Shown in pieces: positions 1 to 4,913 of a DNA stretch of 6,141 bases (position 1 is its first letter; each line of letters opens with the position of its first letter). The notes beneath the pieces are model-generated. The model was not told where the DNA came from. It ran no database searches and saw only the letters and a list, made by a program, of their open reading frames with translations. The stretch is from Methanothrix sp. (lineage in GTDB: Archaea; Halobacteriota; Methanosarcinia; Methanotrichales; Methanotrichaceae): the NCBI GenBank assembly GCA_028679775.1, contig JAJRAX010000252.1:1-6141 (forward strand). The letters run 5' to 3'. A program made the translations under genes and the position numbers.

Positions 1-40
1 CAGCCTATAGAGATATGATTTAAGCATCAATAGTTAGTTG

Positions 41-58
41 CTATTTAATTTTAAATAG
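41..58. repeat. AT-rich perfect palindrome, 8-bp arms
   Basis: CTATTTAA and TTAAATAG are separated by two T residues. The palindrome lies in the otherwise gene-free stretch 1-185, between the window edge and the tnpB-like remnant. It could be a protein-binding site, a promoter element or chance in AT-rich DNA. Nothing in the window repeats it. Confidence 0.4.
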
Positions 59-89
59 TTATTGTTAGACTTAAACTATTACAAAGAAC

Positions 90-162
90 TCCGCTTTCAT
101 CCCCACCGTGAACGGTGGGGACTTCCCGCTTCGTCCTTCGCAATCCTACAAGTTAAAGCGGA
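90..162. repeat. Nested inverted repeat, IS200/IS605-type end
   Basis: An outer perfect 8-bp inverted repeat (TCCGCTTT at 90-97, AAAGCGGA at 155-162) encloses a strong inner hairpin. The inner stem is CCCCACCG (101-108) with CGGTGGGG (113-120) and a TGAA tetraloop, extendable by the T100-A121 pair. GC-rich hairpins followed by GGGGACTTCCCGC-like sequence are typical of the right ends of IS200/IS605 (TnpB) elements, where the hairpin overlaps the 3' end of tnpB and of its guide RNA. No intact transposase is present, so this is probably a relic end lying only 23 bp before the next gene. Confidence 0.55.
97..162 (-). pseudogene. Remnant of TnpB C-terminus (IS605/IS1341 type)
   Basis: Read on the minus strand, positions 162 to 97 encode 21 residues and a TGA stop: SALTCRIAKD then EAGSPHRSRWG. 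The EAGSP-x-x-x-x-WG tail resembles the C-termini of many archaeal TnpB proteins, and the stop codon lies at the foot of the GC-rich hairpin, as in real IS elements. The same frame stays open further upstream on the minus strand but there runs antisense through the start of the glutamine cyclotransferase gene, where no TnpB motif (no zinc-finger cysteines, no RuvC residues) is visible. The rest of the gene has been lost. Assignment rests on the short tail plus hairpin. Confidence 0.45.
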
Positions 163-185
163 AAATTCTTTAAAGTCCAAGAACA

Positions 186-1115
186 ATGGACACTCTTGAT
201 TCCATGAGAAAGACCATAAAACAACAGACAAAGAAAACCAGTCTGCCCCGACTCCTCTTCCTGGCACTCCTGGCGGTTCTTCTCCAGGCAGTCATTCTCA
301 GTGCCGCAGTCAATGCAGCAGCAGAGAGCACCTTCTATTCAGCTCAGTCCAGGGATATACCGACATACGTCTATGAAATCGTCAAGTCTTATCCTCACGA
401 CAGCCAGGCATTCACCCAGGGGCTGGTCTATGAAGGAGATGGCCTGCTCATCGAGGGAACAGGCCTGTATGCACGATCGAGCCTGCGCCGGGTGGATCTG
501 GAGACGGGCAGCGTCCTGCAGCAGACCGATCTGGAGAGCAGTCTTTTCGGGGAGGGTGTAGCCCTCTGGAAGGATCGAATCGTTCAGCTCACCTGGATGT
601 CCGGATTGGGTCTGGTCTACAACAGGAAGAATCTGATAAAAATAGGCAACTTCAGCTATCCCTACGAGGGCTGGGGGATAACCTCCGACAATCATAGCCT
701 GATCATGAGCGATGGCAGCAACGTTCTGCATATTCTCGATCCCGAGAGCTTTGCTGAAACAAGGCAGATAGCGGTTACAGCCAACGGCTCGCCTCTTGGG
801 AGTCTAAATGAGTTGGAGTATGTCAATGGAATGATCTATGCCAATGTCTGGCCGACATACTGGATAGCGATAATATCTCCAGATACTGGCGAGGTATTGG
901 GCAGAATCAATTTGGCAGGAATCTTGAAGAAGAACGAGACGGAAGGCAAGAAGGTAGATGTGCTTAACGGCATAGCCTACGATGCCAGAGATGACAGGCT
1001 CTTTGTAACAGGAAAACTGTGGCCCAGGCTATTTGAGATCAAGCTTGTGCCTGAAAAAGCAAATAGAAAAAACGAATCGCAAACGATCGAGTCTAGTCCT
1101 CACCCTCGTACTTGA
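186..1115 (+). CDS. Glutaminyl-peptide cyclotransferase (glutamine cyclotransferase)
   Basis: A 309-aa protein of the plant/bacterial-type glutamine cyclotransferase family (Glu_cyclase_2, a five-bladed propeller), which converts N-terminal glutamine of peptides to pyroglutamate. Residues 22-46 form a hydrophobic signal peptide or anchor ending in ala-rich sequence, so the catalytic domain acts outside the membrane. Family motifs run in order: AFTQGL (75-80), a LRRVDLETG blade (100-108), FGEG (121-124), QLTW (134-137), GWGIT (162-166), SDGS (175-178), NELEY (208-212), YANVW (218-222), DVLNGIAYD (258-266), VTGKLWP (274-280) and FEI (283-285). It looks full length and intact. No clear ribosome-binding site precedes ATG 186 or the in-frame ATG 204. 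A TATA-like CTTTAAAG (168-175) would fit a near-leaderless start at 204. The 3' end overlaps the convergent dodecin gene by 23 bp. Confidence 0.9.
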   Translation: MDTLDSMRKTIKQQTKKTSLPRLLFLALLAVLLQAVILSAAVNAAAESTFYSAQSRDIPTYVYEIVKSYPHDSQAFTQGLVYEGDGLLIEGTGLYARSSLRRVDLETGSVLQQTDLESSLFGEGVALWKDRIVQLTWMSGLGLVYNRKNLIKIGNFSYPYEGWGITSDNHSLIMSDGSNVLHILDPESFAETRQIAVTANGSPLGSLNELEYVNGMIYANVWPTYWIAIISPDTGEVLGRINLAGILKKNETEGKKVDVLNGIAYDARDDRLFVTGKLWPRLFEIKLVPEKANRKNESQTIESSPHPRT

Positions 1116-1311
1116 AGGAGAGGCGGACCTTGGCCCTGTACTCTGCGATCTTTCCGTTCTCCAGCCTGACGTCCAGCTCCTTTACCTCCGCTATTCTAAG
1201 ATCCCTCAGGCTCTTGGTGGCCCGATCGACAACTGTTTTAACAGCTTCTTCCCAGCTCGTTTTGGAGGTCCCGACCAGCTCAATTATTTTGTATACGTCT
1301 CCGTCTGCCAT
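1093..1311 (-). CDS. Dodecin-family protein with altered flavin site
   Basis: A 72-aa protein with the dodecin layout: strand (VYKIIELVGTS, 6-16), one helix (SWEEAVKTVVDRATKSL, 19-35), then two strands (AEVKELDVRL and AEYRAKVRLSFKYEG). Dodecins assemble into hollow 12-mers that store or buffer flavins. In characterised members a Trp (W36 in the Halobacterium salinarum protein) and a Gln (Q55) sandwich the isoalloxazine ring. By eye alignment these positions are Ile40 (LRI-AEV instead of LDW-FEV) and Arg59 (EYR instead of EYQ), so canonical flavin stacking is doubtful. The ATG at 1311 is preceded by GGTGAT (1323-1318), six bases upstream. It is convergent with the cyclotransferase gene (23-bp overlap) and divergent from marR. 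Confidence 0.88.
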   Translation of the reverse strand: MADGDVYKIIELVGTSKTSWEEAVKTVVDRATKSLRDLRIAEVKELDVRLENGKIAEYRAKVRLSFKYEGED

Positions 1312-1358
1312 AGTCCTATCACCCTTATAATTCTAAATAATAATAGGCGTTTCTCATT

Positions 1359-1370
1359 GATATAATTTCC
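1359..1370 (-). promoter_or_regulatory. Probable promoter of the dodecin gene
   Basis: On the minus strand GGAAATTATATC combines a purine-rich BRE-like start with a TATA-like box. Initiation about 26 bp downstream, near 1337, would give a leader of roughly 25 nt containing the GGTGAT ribosome-binding site at 1323-1318. Confidence 0.4.
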
Positions 1371-1476
1371 TAACCTTAACTTCGTGCATCTAGGAGATAA
1401 AATAAATGTGTACTGCCACCATCACTAACTAATGCGATTGTGCCCTTTTTTGCCTATGACGACTATCCATCAGAAA

Positions 1477-1505
1477 GTTGCTCTGGCAACAGTTGCATAG
1501 ACAAC
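1477..1505 (+). promoter_or_regulatory. Tandem palindromic operator upstream of marR
   Basis: There are two 14-bp dyads: GTTGC-N4-GCAAC at 1477-1490 (perfect) and GTTGC-N4-ACAAC at 1492-1505 (one mismatch). Their centres are 15 bp apart, and the second abuts the TATA box where TFB would contact the BRE. The same pair with identical spacing recurs at 3602-3630. Position and dyad symmetry suit a dimeric winged-helix repressor such as the MarR encoded just downstream, which would then be autoregulated. That the MarR binds here is inferred. Confidence 0.7.
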
Positions 1506-1515
1506 CTTTTATACA
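1506..1515 (+). promoter_or_regulatory. TATA box of the marR operon
   Basis: CTTTTATACA directly follows the operator. Initiation some 25 bp downstream (about 1535) leaves a leader of about 20 nt that carries AGGAG (1548-1552) four bases before ATG 1557. The corresponding box CTTTTAATAC is conserved in the second promoter copy. Confidence 0.6.
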
Positions 1516-1556
1516 GGCCTCGACCTATAAGCCAAACGCAAAAATATAGGAGCTTT

Positions 1557-2003
1557 ATGAGGCAGGACATTCCATTGGGTTTGCTCATCGATATAATCCG
1601 TCGGAGCCACATAATCCATCTCAACGCCGAGTTGAAAAAATTTGGAATCACAGCTAGCGGATTTATGATCATGATGTACCTTTCCGAAAAGCAAAATGTG
1701 ATACAAGATGATGTAGCACGTCACTTTCACATCGACAAGTCAGCGATTGCCAGAGCCGTCCAAAAGCTTGAAAGTGCGGGTTTCGTTCAGCGCATAGTCG
1801 AGCCCACTAACCGACGAGCCAGCCATCTCTTTCTTACTGAAAAGGGAACTGAAATCATCCCGGAGATGGTGCAAATCGATAAGCTCTGGGAAGAGAAGAC
1901 TCTTGCCGGAGCTTCAGAAGAAAAGATATCTCAGGTTTATTTGCTGCTTGGCGAGATGGTTCAAAACAGTCTCATAATTGCCGGAAGATACGGTGATGAA
2001 TAA
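1557..2003 (+). CDS. MarR-family transcriptional regulator
   Basis: A 148-aa winged helix-turn-helix protein of usual MarR length. N-terminal dimerisation helix at 5-28, then the DNA-binding domain: helices at about 32-56 (GFMIMMYLSEKQNVIQDDVARHF), recognition helix around 59-72 (DKSAIARAVQKLE), a wing at 79-96 containing NRRASHLFLTEKG, and C-terminal helices at 100-142. The frame is open upstream to 1440, but a start there would translate through the operator and TATA box. ATG 1557 has AGGAG, and its N-terminus is conserved in the duplicated copy, so it is chosen. MarR proteins usually repress their own gene and a neighbouring exporter and are released by small aromatic or oxidising ligands. 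Here the overlapping exporter gene and the operator upstream fit that model. Ligand unknown. Confidence 0.9.
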   Translation: MRQDIPLGLLIDIIRRSHIIHLNAELKKFGITASGFMIMMYLSEKQNVIQDDVARHFHIDKSAIARAVQKLESAGFVQRIVEPTNRRASHLFLTEKGTEIIPEMVQIDKLWEEKTLAGASEEKISQVYLLLGEMVQNSLIIAGRYGDE

Positions 2004-3276
2004 AATGAACGGAAACGAAGCATTGGGCACTGAATGTAATGAACAATATCAAAAAGAGCCCCGCAGACAAAAGTATCTGGGAGAAATGGGGATTATCGCG
2101 CTTATAGCATTTCTCAGCGCCTTTGTTCCGTTGTCAACAGACCTTTATCTTCCGGCACTTCCCGGAATGGCTCTGTATTTCAACATCTCTGCTGACTTGG
2201 TAAACCTCACGTTGATTCTGTTCTTCGTTTTTTTCGCCATAGGAATGCTCTTCTGGGGACCATTGAGCGACAAGTATGGCCGAAGGCCGGTATTGCTGAT
2301 CGGGTTATCCGTTTATACTGCAGCAAGCTTTGCCTGCGCGGGCTCCTGGGATATTTATCACTTGATAGCATTTCGCATTCTGCAAGCCATAGGAGGAAGT
2401 GCAGCTTTTGCCGTGGCCACGGCTATGATTAAGGATATTTATGACAGCAAGAGACGAGAGGCGATTTTAGCTATGGTCCAATCCATGGTTCTGGTAGCTC
2501 CAGCAGCAGCCCCGGTCCTTGGCGCACTCCTACTGAAGTTCATGTCCTGGAGGGGAGAATTCTTGGCCTTGGCTTTCATCGGCCTGCTGGCATTAGCAGG
2601 AAGTGTTGCATTGCAAGAGACAATAGATAAACGCAATACTGGCTCAATTCTTCAGACACTGGGGGGACTTTGCACAGTCGCAAGGAATCCAGGCTTTTCG
2701 TCTCTACTCGTACTGTTTTCTTTGCCGATGGTACCCGCGATGGCGTTTATAGCCTCATCATCCTATATTTATATAAACGGCTTTAGGCTCAGCGCGCAAG
2801 TTTACAGCTATTATTTTGCCATAAATGCTATTGGAATGATCTTTGGCCCGATGCTTTATATGCAAGTATCGCGTAGATACACCCGCCGATCGATTATTCT
2901 CGCATGTTTTGGGATCATGTCGGTCAGCGGTCTTCTCATGTCATTTGTAGGTGGCTTTTTGCCTTGGATGCTGGCCATTGTGCTCTTACCGGCGACTATC
3001 TGTGGAAGCGGTGTGCGAATACCCGGCACAAATTTGATGCTGGAGCAGCAAAGAGAAGATACAGGATCTGCTGCGTCTCTGCTGAACTGCTTTGCCACAT
3101 TCCTGGGAAGCATTGGCATGATCATAATATCCCTGAACTGGAGCAATACAATTTTGGTCCTGGGAATAATGAATATCCTTGTCGGACTGGTGTGTCTGAT
3201 TCTATGGCTGCCCATCTCTCAAAAGCAATATGTATTGAAGGTTCCAGAGAGATATATCGCTGCAACAAGCAGGTAG
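1996..3276 (+). CDS. MFS drug-efflux transporter, Bcr/CflA type
   Basis: A 426-aa, 12-helix major facilitator. After a hydrophilic N-terminus of about 30 residues the first helix ends in STDLYLPALP (47-56), the signature of the Bcr/CflA drug-resistance branch. Motif A between helices 2 and 3 is GPLSDKYGRRP (88-98), and an Arg-containing helix 4 (FRILQAIGGSAAFA) follows. These proteins export antibiotics or small metabolites in exchange for protons. ATG 1996 overlaps the end of marR by 8 bp, so the two are translationally coupled. ATG 2005 is an equally possible start, because GGTGAT (1992-1997) lies 7 bases before it. No frameshift is visible. Substrate cannot be told from sequence; the MarR partner suggests an inducible export role. 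Confidence 0.9.
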   Translation: MNKMNGNEALGTECNEQYQKEPRRQKYLGEMGIIALIAFLSAFVPLSTDLYLPALPGMALYFNISADLVNLTLILFFVFFAIGMLFWGPLSDKYGRRPVLLIGLSVYTAASFACAGSWDIYHLIAFRILQAIGGSAAFAVATAMIKDIYDSKRREAILAMVQSMVLVAPAAAPVLGALLLKFMSWRGEFLALAFIGLLALAGSVALQETIDKRNTGSILQTLGGLCTVARNPGFSSLLVLFSLPMVPAMAFIASSSYIYINGFRLSAQVYSYYFAINAIGMIFGPMLYMQVSRRYTRRSIILACFGIMSVSGLLMSFVGGFLPWMLAIVLLPATICGSGVRIPGTNLMLEQQREDTGSAASLLNCFATFLGSIGMIIISLNWSNTILVLGIMNILVGLVCLILWLPISQKQYVLKVPERYIAATSR

Positions 3277-3294
3277 CTACACGTCGTTTTGCAA

Positions 3295-3606
3295 ATGAGT
3301 GAAAAAATGAAGAAAGATATAAGTAGAAGGGCTCGCATCAACTTTTGGATCGATACCCTGGCCTTCCTGAGCTTTGCAGTATGCGCTATCTCGGGGTATG
3401 CCATTATGGGTGGAGAACATGTTCCTCCTGGTGAGAATGGCACCGAGACGGAATTGATGAATGCAGATGTATTCTGGGGATTTGCGCTCCGCGAATGGGC
3501 ACACATCCACTTGCTTACTGGATGGATACTTGTAGCCCTTGTTCTGGTGCACATGATCACTCATCGACGTTGGATCTCGGTTATGATCTCTAAAATAGAA
3601 CGTTGA
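3295..3606 (+). CDS. DUF4405 cytochrome-like membrane protein
   Basis: A 103-aa protein with two hydrophobic helices (about 15-38 and 73-90) joined by an outer loop. The pattern N-F-W-I-D-T-L-A-F-L-S-F near the start, W-A-H-I-H-L-L-T-G-W (68-77) and H-M-I-T-H-R-R-W (86-93) matches the DUF4405 / flavinylation-associated cytochrome family. Its histidines (here His70, His72, His86, His90) are candidate haem ligands. It begins 18 bp after the exporter stop and is likely the third gene of the marR operon. Start choice is uncertain: TTG 3289, ATG 3295 and ATG 3307 are all in frame and none has a strong ribosome-binding site. Its TGA stop lies inside the left arm of the second operator. An electron-transfer role is inferred from the family only. 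Confidence 0.75.
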   Translation: MSEKMKKDISRRARINFWIDTLAFLSFAVCAISGYAIMGGEHVPPGENGTETELMNADVFWGFALREWAHIHLLTGWILVALVLVHMITHRRWISVMISKIER

Positions 3607-3630
3607 TACTGCAACAGTTGCTCCGACAAC
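3602..3630 (+). promoter_or_regulatory. Second copy of the tandem palindromic operator
   Basis: GTTGA-N4-GCAAC (3602-3615) and GTTGC-N4-ACAAC (3617-3630), centres 15 bp apart exactly as upstream of marR. The first arm overlaps the stop codon of the DUF4405 gene, and the last half-site touches the TATA box. The core GCAACAGTTGC is identical in both copies. If the local MarR binds 1477-1505, it should bind here as well. Confidence 0.68.
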
Positions 3631-3639
3631 TTTTAATAC
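3630..3639 (+). promoter_or_regulatory. TATA box of the TBP operon
   Basis: CTTTTAATAC sits where CTTTTATACA lies in the marR promoter. Expected initiation is near 3660, with the marR-derived remnant then forming a long leader of about 160 nt ahead of the TBP start. Confidence 0.55.
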
Positions 3640-3669
3640 CGTACAAAGACCAAATGCAAGAGGAGCATT

Positions 3670-3801
3670 ATGAAGCAGGATATTCCATTGAGCGGGATCA
3701 TATCGATAATCTATCGAAGCCACAATGATCTATCCCAACGCCGAGTTGAAAAAGTCTGGCATCACAGCTCATGGCTTTTGATCGTGATGCACTTTTTCTA
3801 A
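3670..3801 (+). pseudogene. Truncated, frameshifted marR remnant (43-codon leader ORF)
   Basis: ATG 3670 has AGGAG four bases upstream, as in marR. The first 18 codons (MKQDIPLSGIISIIYRSH) align with the MarR start MRQDIPLGLLIDIIRRSH. One extra base within about 3724-3735 then shifts the frame, a base is lost near 3775, and the frame that opened at 3670 ends at TAA 3799-3801. It cannot encode a DNA-binding domain. The stop codon overlaps AAGGAG (3800-3805), the best ribosome-binding site for TBP, so translation of this leader could feed or tune TBP synthesis. Confidence 0.75.
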
Positions 3802-3818
3802 GGAGAAAACGTGATACA

Positions 3819-4379
3819 ATGAGTTCCCTAATCAATATCGAGAACGTGGTGGCATCCACCAAGCTCGCAGATGAATTTGATCTGCATAAGATCGAGGCCA
3901 AACTGGAGGGTTCCGAGTACAACAAAGAGAAGTTTCCTGGACTCGTCTACAGGACCAAAGCCCCAAAAGCAGCTTTTCTCATATTCACTTCCGGCAAGGT
4001 GGTATGCACTGGATCAAAGGACGTCGATGAAGTTCATCCAGCAATAACCAGTATGGCTAAGACGCTTGCGTCCATAGGCATTGAAAATATCTATTCAGAG
4101 CCCGAGATCATCGTTCAGAATATTGTGGCCTCAGCAGATCTGAATACTGACCTGAACCTTAATGCCATTGCTCTGGGCCTGGGCTTGGAGAACATCGAGT
4201 ATGAACCTGAGCAGTTTCCTGGGCTGGTCTACAGGATCAAAGTTCCTAAAGTGGTAGTCCTCATCTTTAGCTCTGGAAAACTGGTGGTGACAGGCGGCAA
4301 GAGCCCGATGGAGTGCGAGGAAGGCGTGCATATTGTGCGAATGCAGCTGAAAAACATGGGGCTACTTTCATCGATGTGA
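3819..4379 (+). CDS. tbp: TATA-binding protein (TBP), archaeal TFIID-like
   Basis: A 186-aa saddle-shaped general transcription factor that binds TATA boxes and recruits TFB and RNA polymerase. Two direct repeats (about 5-89 and 96-182) each contain FPGLVYR (39-45, 133-139) and LIFxSGKxVxTG (54-65, 148-159). The four DNA-kinking phenylalanines are present (Phe39, Phe56, Phe133, Phe150), so it should bind DNA. It closely resembles Methanosarcina-type TBPs but ends in GLLSSM without an acidic tail. ATG 3819 is chosen because family homology begins there. The frame extends to 3771, but those 16 codons are marR-derived sequence. AAGGAG lies 13 bases upstream, a long spacing. It sits behind a captured MarR-type promoter. 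Whether it is the only TBP of the genome or an extra copy cannot be seen here. Confidence 0.95.
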   Translation: MSSLINIENVVASTKLADEFDLHKIEAKLEGSEYNKEKFPGLVYRTKAPKAAFLIFTSGKVVCTGSKDVDEVHPAITSMAKTLASIGIENIYSEPEIIVQNIVASADLNTDLNLNAIALGLGLENIEYEPEQFPGLVYRIKVPKVVVLIFSSGKLVVTGGKSPMECEEGVHIVRMQLKNMGLLSSM

Positions 4380-4406
4380 AGGATATTGGGCAATGGAGGA
4401 TAACAA

Positions 4407-4625
4407 ATGACAGATGATGCTATCAAGCACCAGTCGGAATTAATTAAGCATTCGATAGCGATTTTGCAGGATGCATTGGTTGATCTTGAAAAGGGCAACG
4501 AATTGAGCGAGATAAAATTATACGATATCATGGGCATTGTTGTAACTCAAATACAGGATGTGGTGGATATCTCCACTGCAACTGATGAGGCGACCAAGAC
4601 CGAAATCATGAAAAAATGGCTATGA
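4407..4625 (+). CDS. Hypothetical protein, co-transcribed with TBP
   Basis: A 72-aa acidic, soluble, mostly helical protein that I do not recognise. It begins 27 bp after the TBP stop with a strong GGAGGA (4395-4400) six bases before ATG, so it is almost certainly a real gene in the TBP operon. The N-terminal half (HQSELIKHSIAILQDALVDLE) reads as an amphipathic helix, and the C-terminal half (KLYDIMGIVVTQIQDVVDI) as a second one. No cysteines, no transmembrane segment and no DNA-binding motif are seen. Helical pairing would suit a small partner or dimer. A role with TBP is suggested only by position. Confidence 0.75.
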   Translation: MTDDAIKHQSELIKHSIAILQDALVDLEKGNELSEIKLYDIMGIVVTQIQDVVDISTATDEATKTEIMKKWL

Positions 4626-4639
4626 GGTGCAACGGCAGG

Positions 4640-4648
4640 AAATATATT
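4640..4648 (+). promoter_or_regulatory. Probable promoter of the zinc-ribbon/marker-8 operon
   Basis: AAATATATT, shortly after the end of the 72-aa gene, is the best TATA box before the next operon. It predicts initiation near 4670 and a leader of about 80 nt with two hairpins. It overlaps the T-rich stretch proposed as terminator of the preceding operon. Confidence 0.45.
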
Positions 4649-4666
4649 TTTGTTCTAAAATTTTTA
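4647..4666 (+). terminator. T-rich terminator-like stretch after the TBP operon
   Basis: TTTTTGTTC followed by AAAATTTTTA: two T runs some 22-40 bp after the stop codon of the 72-aa gene. Archaeal RNA polymerase terminates at such T tracts without needing a hairpin. It is the only candidate between the two operons. Confidence 0.4.
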
Positions 4667-4779
4667 TGGATTGCCTGAAGGCATTGCGTCTCCCAGAGCA
4701 GGAGACGAAACCAGCAGAACTTATTTACGATCAAGAAGCTATTTGCCTTTATGTGCTCCACCTGCGGCTGTGGAATTGA
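4666..4779 (+). CDS. Possible 37-codon upstream ORF or lost N-terminus
   Basis: ATG 4666 opens a 37-codon frame (starting MDCLKALRLPEQETKPAEL) ending at TGA 4779 and overlapping the zinc-ribbon gene by 29 bp in another frame. It lies about 22 bp after the centre of the TATA box and has no ribosome-binding site, so it could be a near-leaderless uORF. Alternatively, a 1-bp shift near 4745-4750 would join it to the zinc-ribbon frame, giving a protein of about 80 aa. It may also be a chance frame. Confidence 0.2.
   Translation: MDCLKALRLPEQETKPAELIYDQEAICLYVLHLRLWN
4672..4707 (+). promoter_or_regulatory. Two consecutive hairpins in the operon leader
   Basis: TGCC-TGAA-GGCA (4672-4683) is followed three bases later by a perfect 7-bp stem CGTCTCC / GGAGACG (4687-4693 and 4701-4707) with loop CAGAGCA. 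Both would be in the 5' leader of the zinc-ribbon/marker-8 transcript. They do not resemble a riboswitch I know. Structure is seen; regulatory role is inferred. Confidence 0.4.
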
Positions 4780-4909
4780 TCTGGGCGGCATCGAGGACGT
4801 GTTTGCCAAGAATTACAGGTGCGGGGACTGCAGCCTGCTCTTTAAAGGCTATGGCTTCCGTCTGCCGTGCCCGCGCTGCAAATCGATGAATACCAAAATT
4901 GTCAGGTAA
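4751..4909 (+). CDS. Small zinc-ribbon protein
   Basis: A 52-aa protein with seven cysteines: Cys2-x2-Cys5-x-Cys7, then Cys24-x2-Cys27 and Cys40-x2-Cys43. The last two pairs, in the context YRCGDCSLLF-x9-CPRCKSMN, form a classic zinc ribbon. The first cluster could bind a second metal. Codon-position spacing of the cysteines and the tight linkage (4 bp) to the next gene show that it is coding although very short. No strong ribosome-binding site precedes ATG 4751 (only AAGAAG at 4733-4738), and no other start exists in this frame after the stop at 4676-4678. A role beside marker protein 8, such as metal delivery or nucleic-acid or protein contact, is inference from position. Confidence 0.75.
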   Translation: MCSTCGCGIDLGGIEDVFAKNYRCGDCSLLFKGYGFRLPCPRCKSMNTKIVR

Positions 4910-4913
4910 TATT

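Larger units (their letters stand above)
1472..1706 (+). repeat. Duplicated marR promoter/5' region, copy 1 (intact)
   Basis: This segment holds the tandem operator, TATA box, leader and first 50 codons of marR. It is matched by 3597-3819. Shared stretches include GCAACAGTTGC, CATTCCATTG versus TATTCCATTG just after the start codon, CAACGCCGAGTTGAAAAA and GTGATACAA. The copies differ by substitutions, a 12-bp difference in leader length, and compensating 1-bp indels in the coding part. Copy 1 is the functional parent because its reading frame is intact. Confidence 0.85.
3597..3819 (+). repeat. Duplicated marR promoter/5' region, copy 2 (upstream of TBP)
   Basis: A diverged second copy of 1472-1706. 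Homology starts at the end of the DUF4405 gene and stops at GTGATACA(A), where the TBP start codon begins. Operator spacing, TATA box and AGGAG-N4-ATG layout are all retained, whereas the coding part has acquired one inserted and one deleted base. Selection therefore seems to have kept the promoter part and relaxed on the protein part. Confidence 0.85.

Noticed and set aside
339..731. Minus-strand open frame inside the cyclotransferase gene
   Set aside because: It lies wholly antisense to a well-conserved gene and shows no motif or ribosome-binding site.
1440..1556. Upstream in-frame extension of marR by 39 codons
   Set aside because: It would translate through the operator and TATA box. ATG 1557 has its own AGGAG, and the duplicated copy preserves this start.
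2856..3560. Overlapping frames on both strands within the exporter and DUF4405 genes
   Set aside because: They conflict with conserved membrane proteins and have no start signals; treated as shadows.
3771..3818. N-terminal extension of TBP by 16 codons
   Set aside because: These bases are out-of-frame marR-derived sequence; TBP family homology begins at the ATG at 3819.
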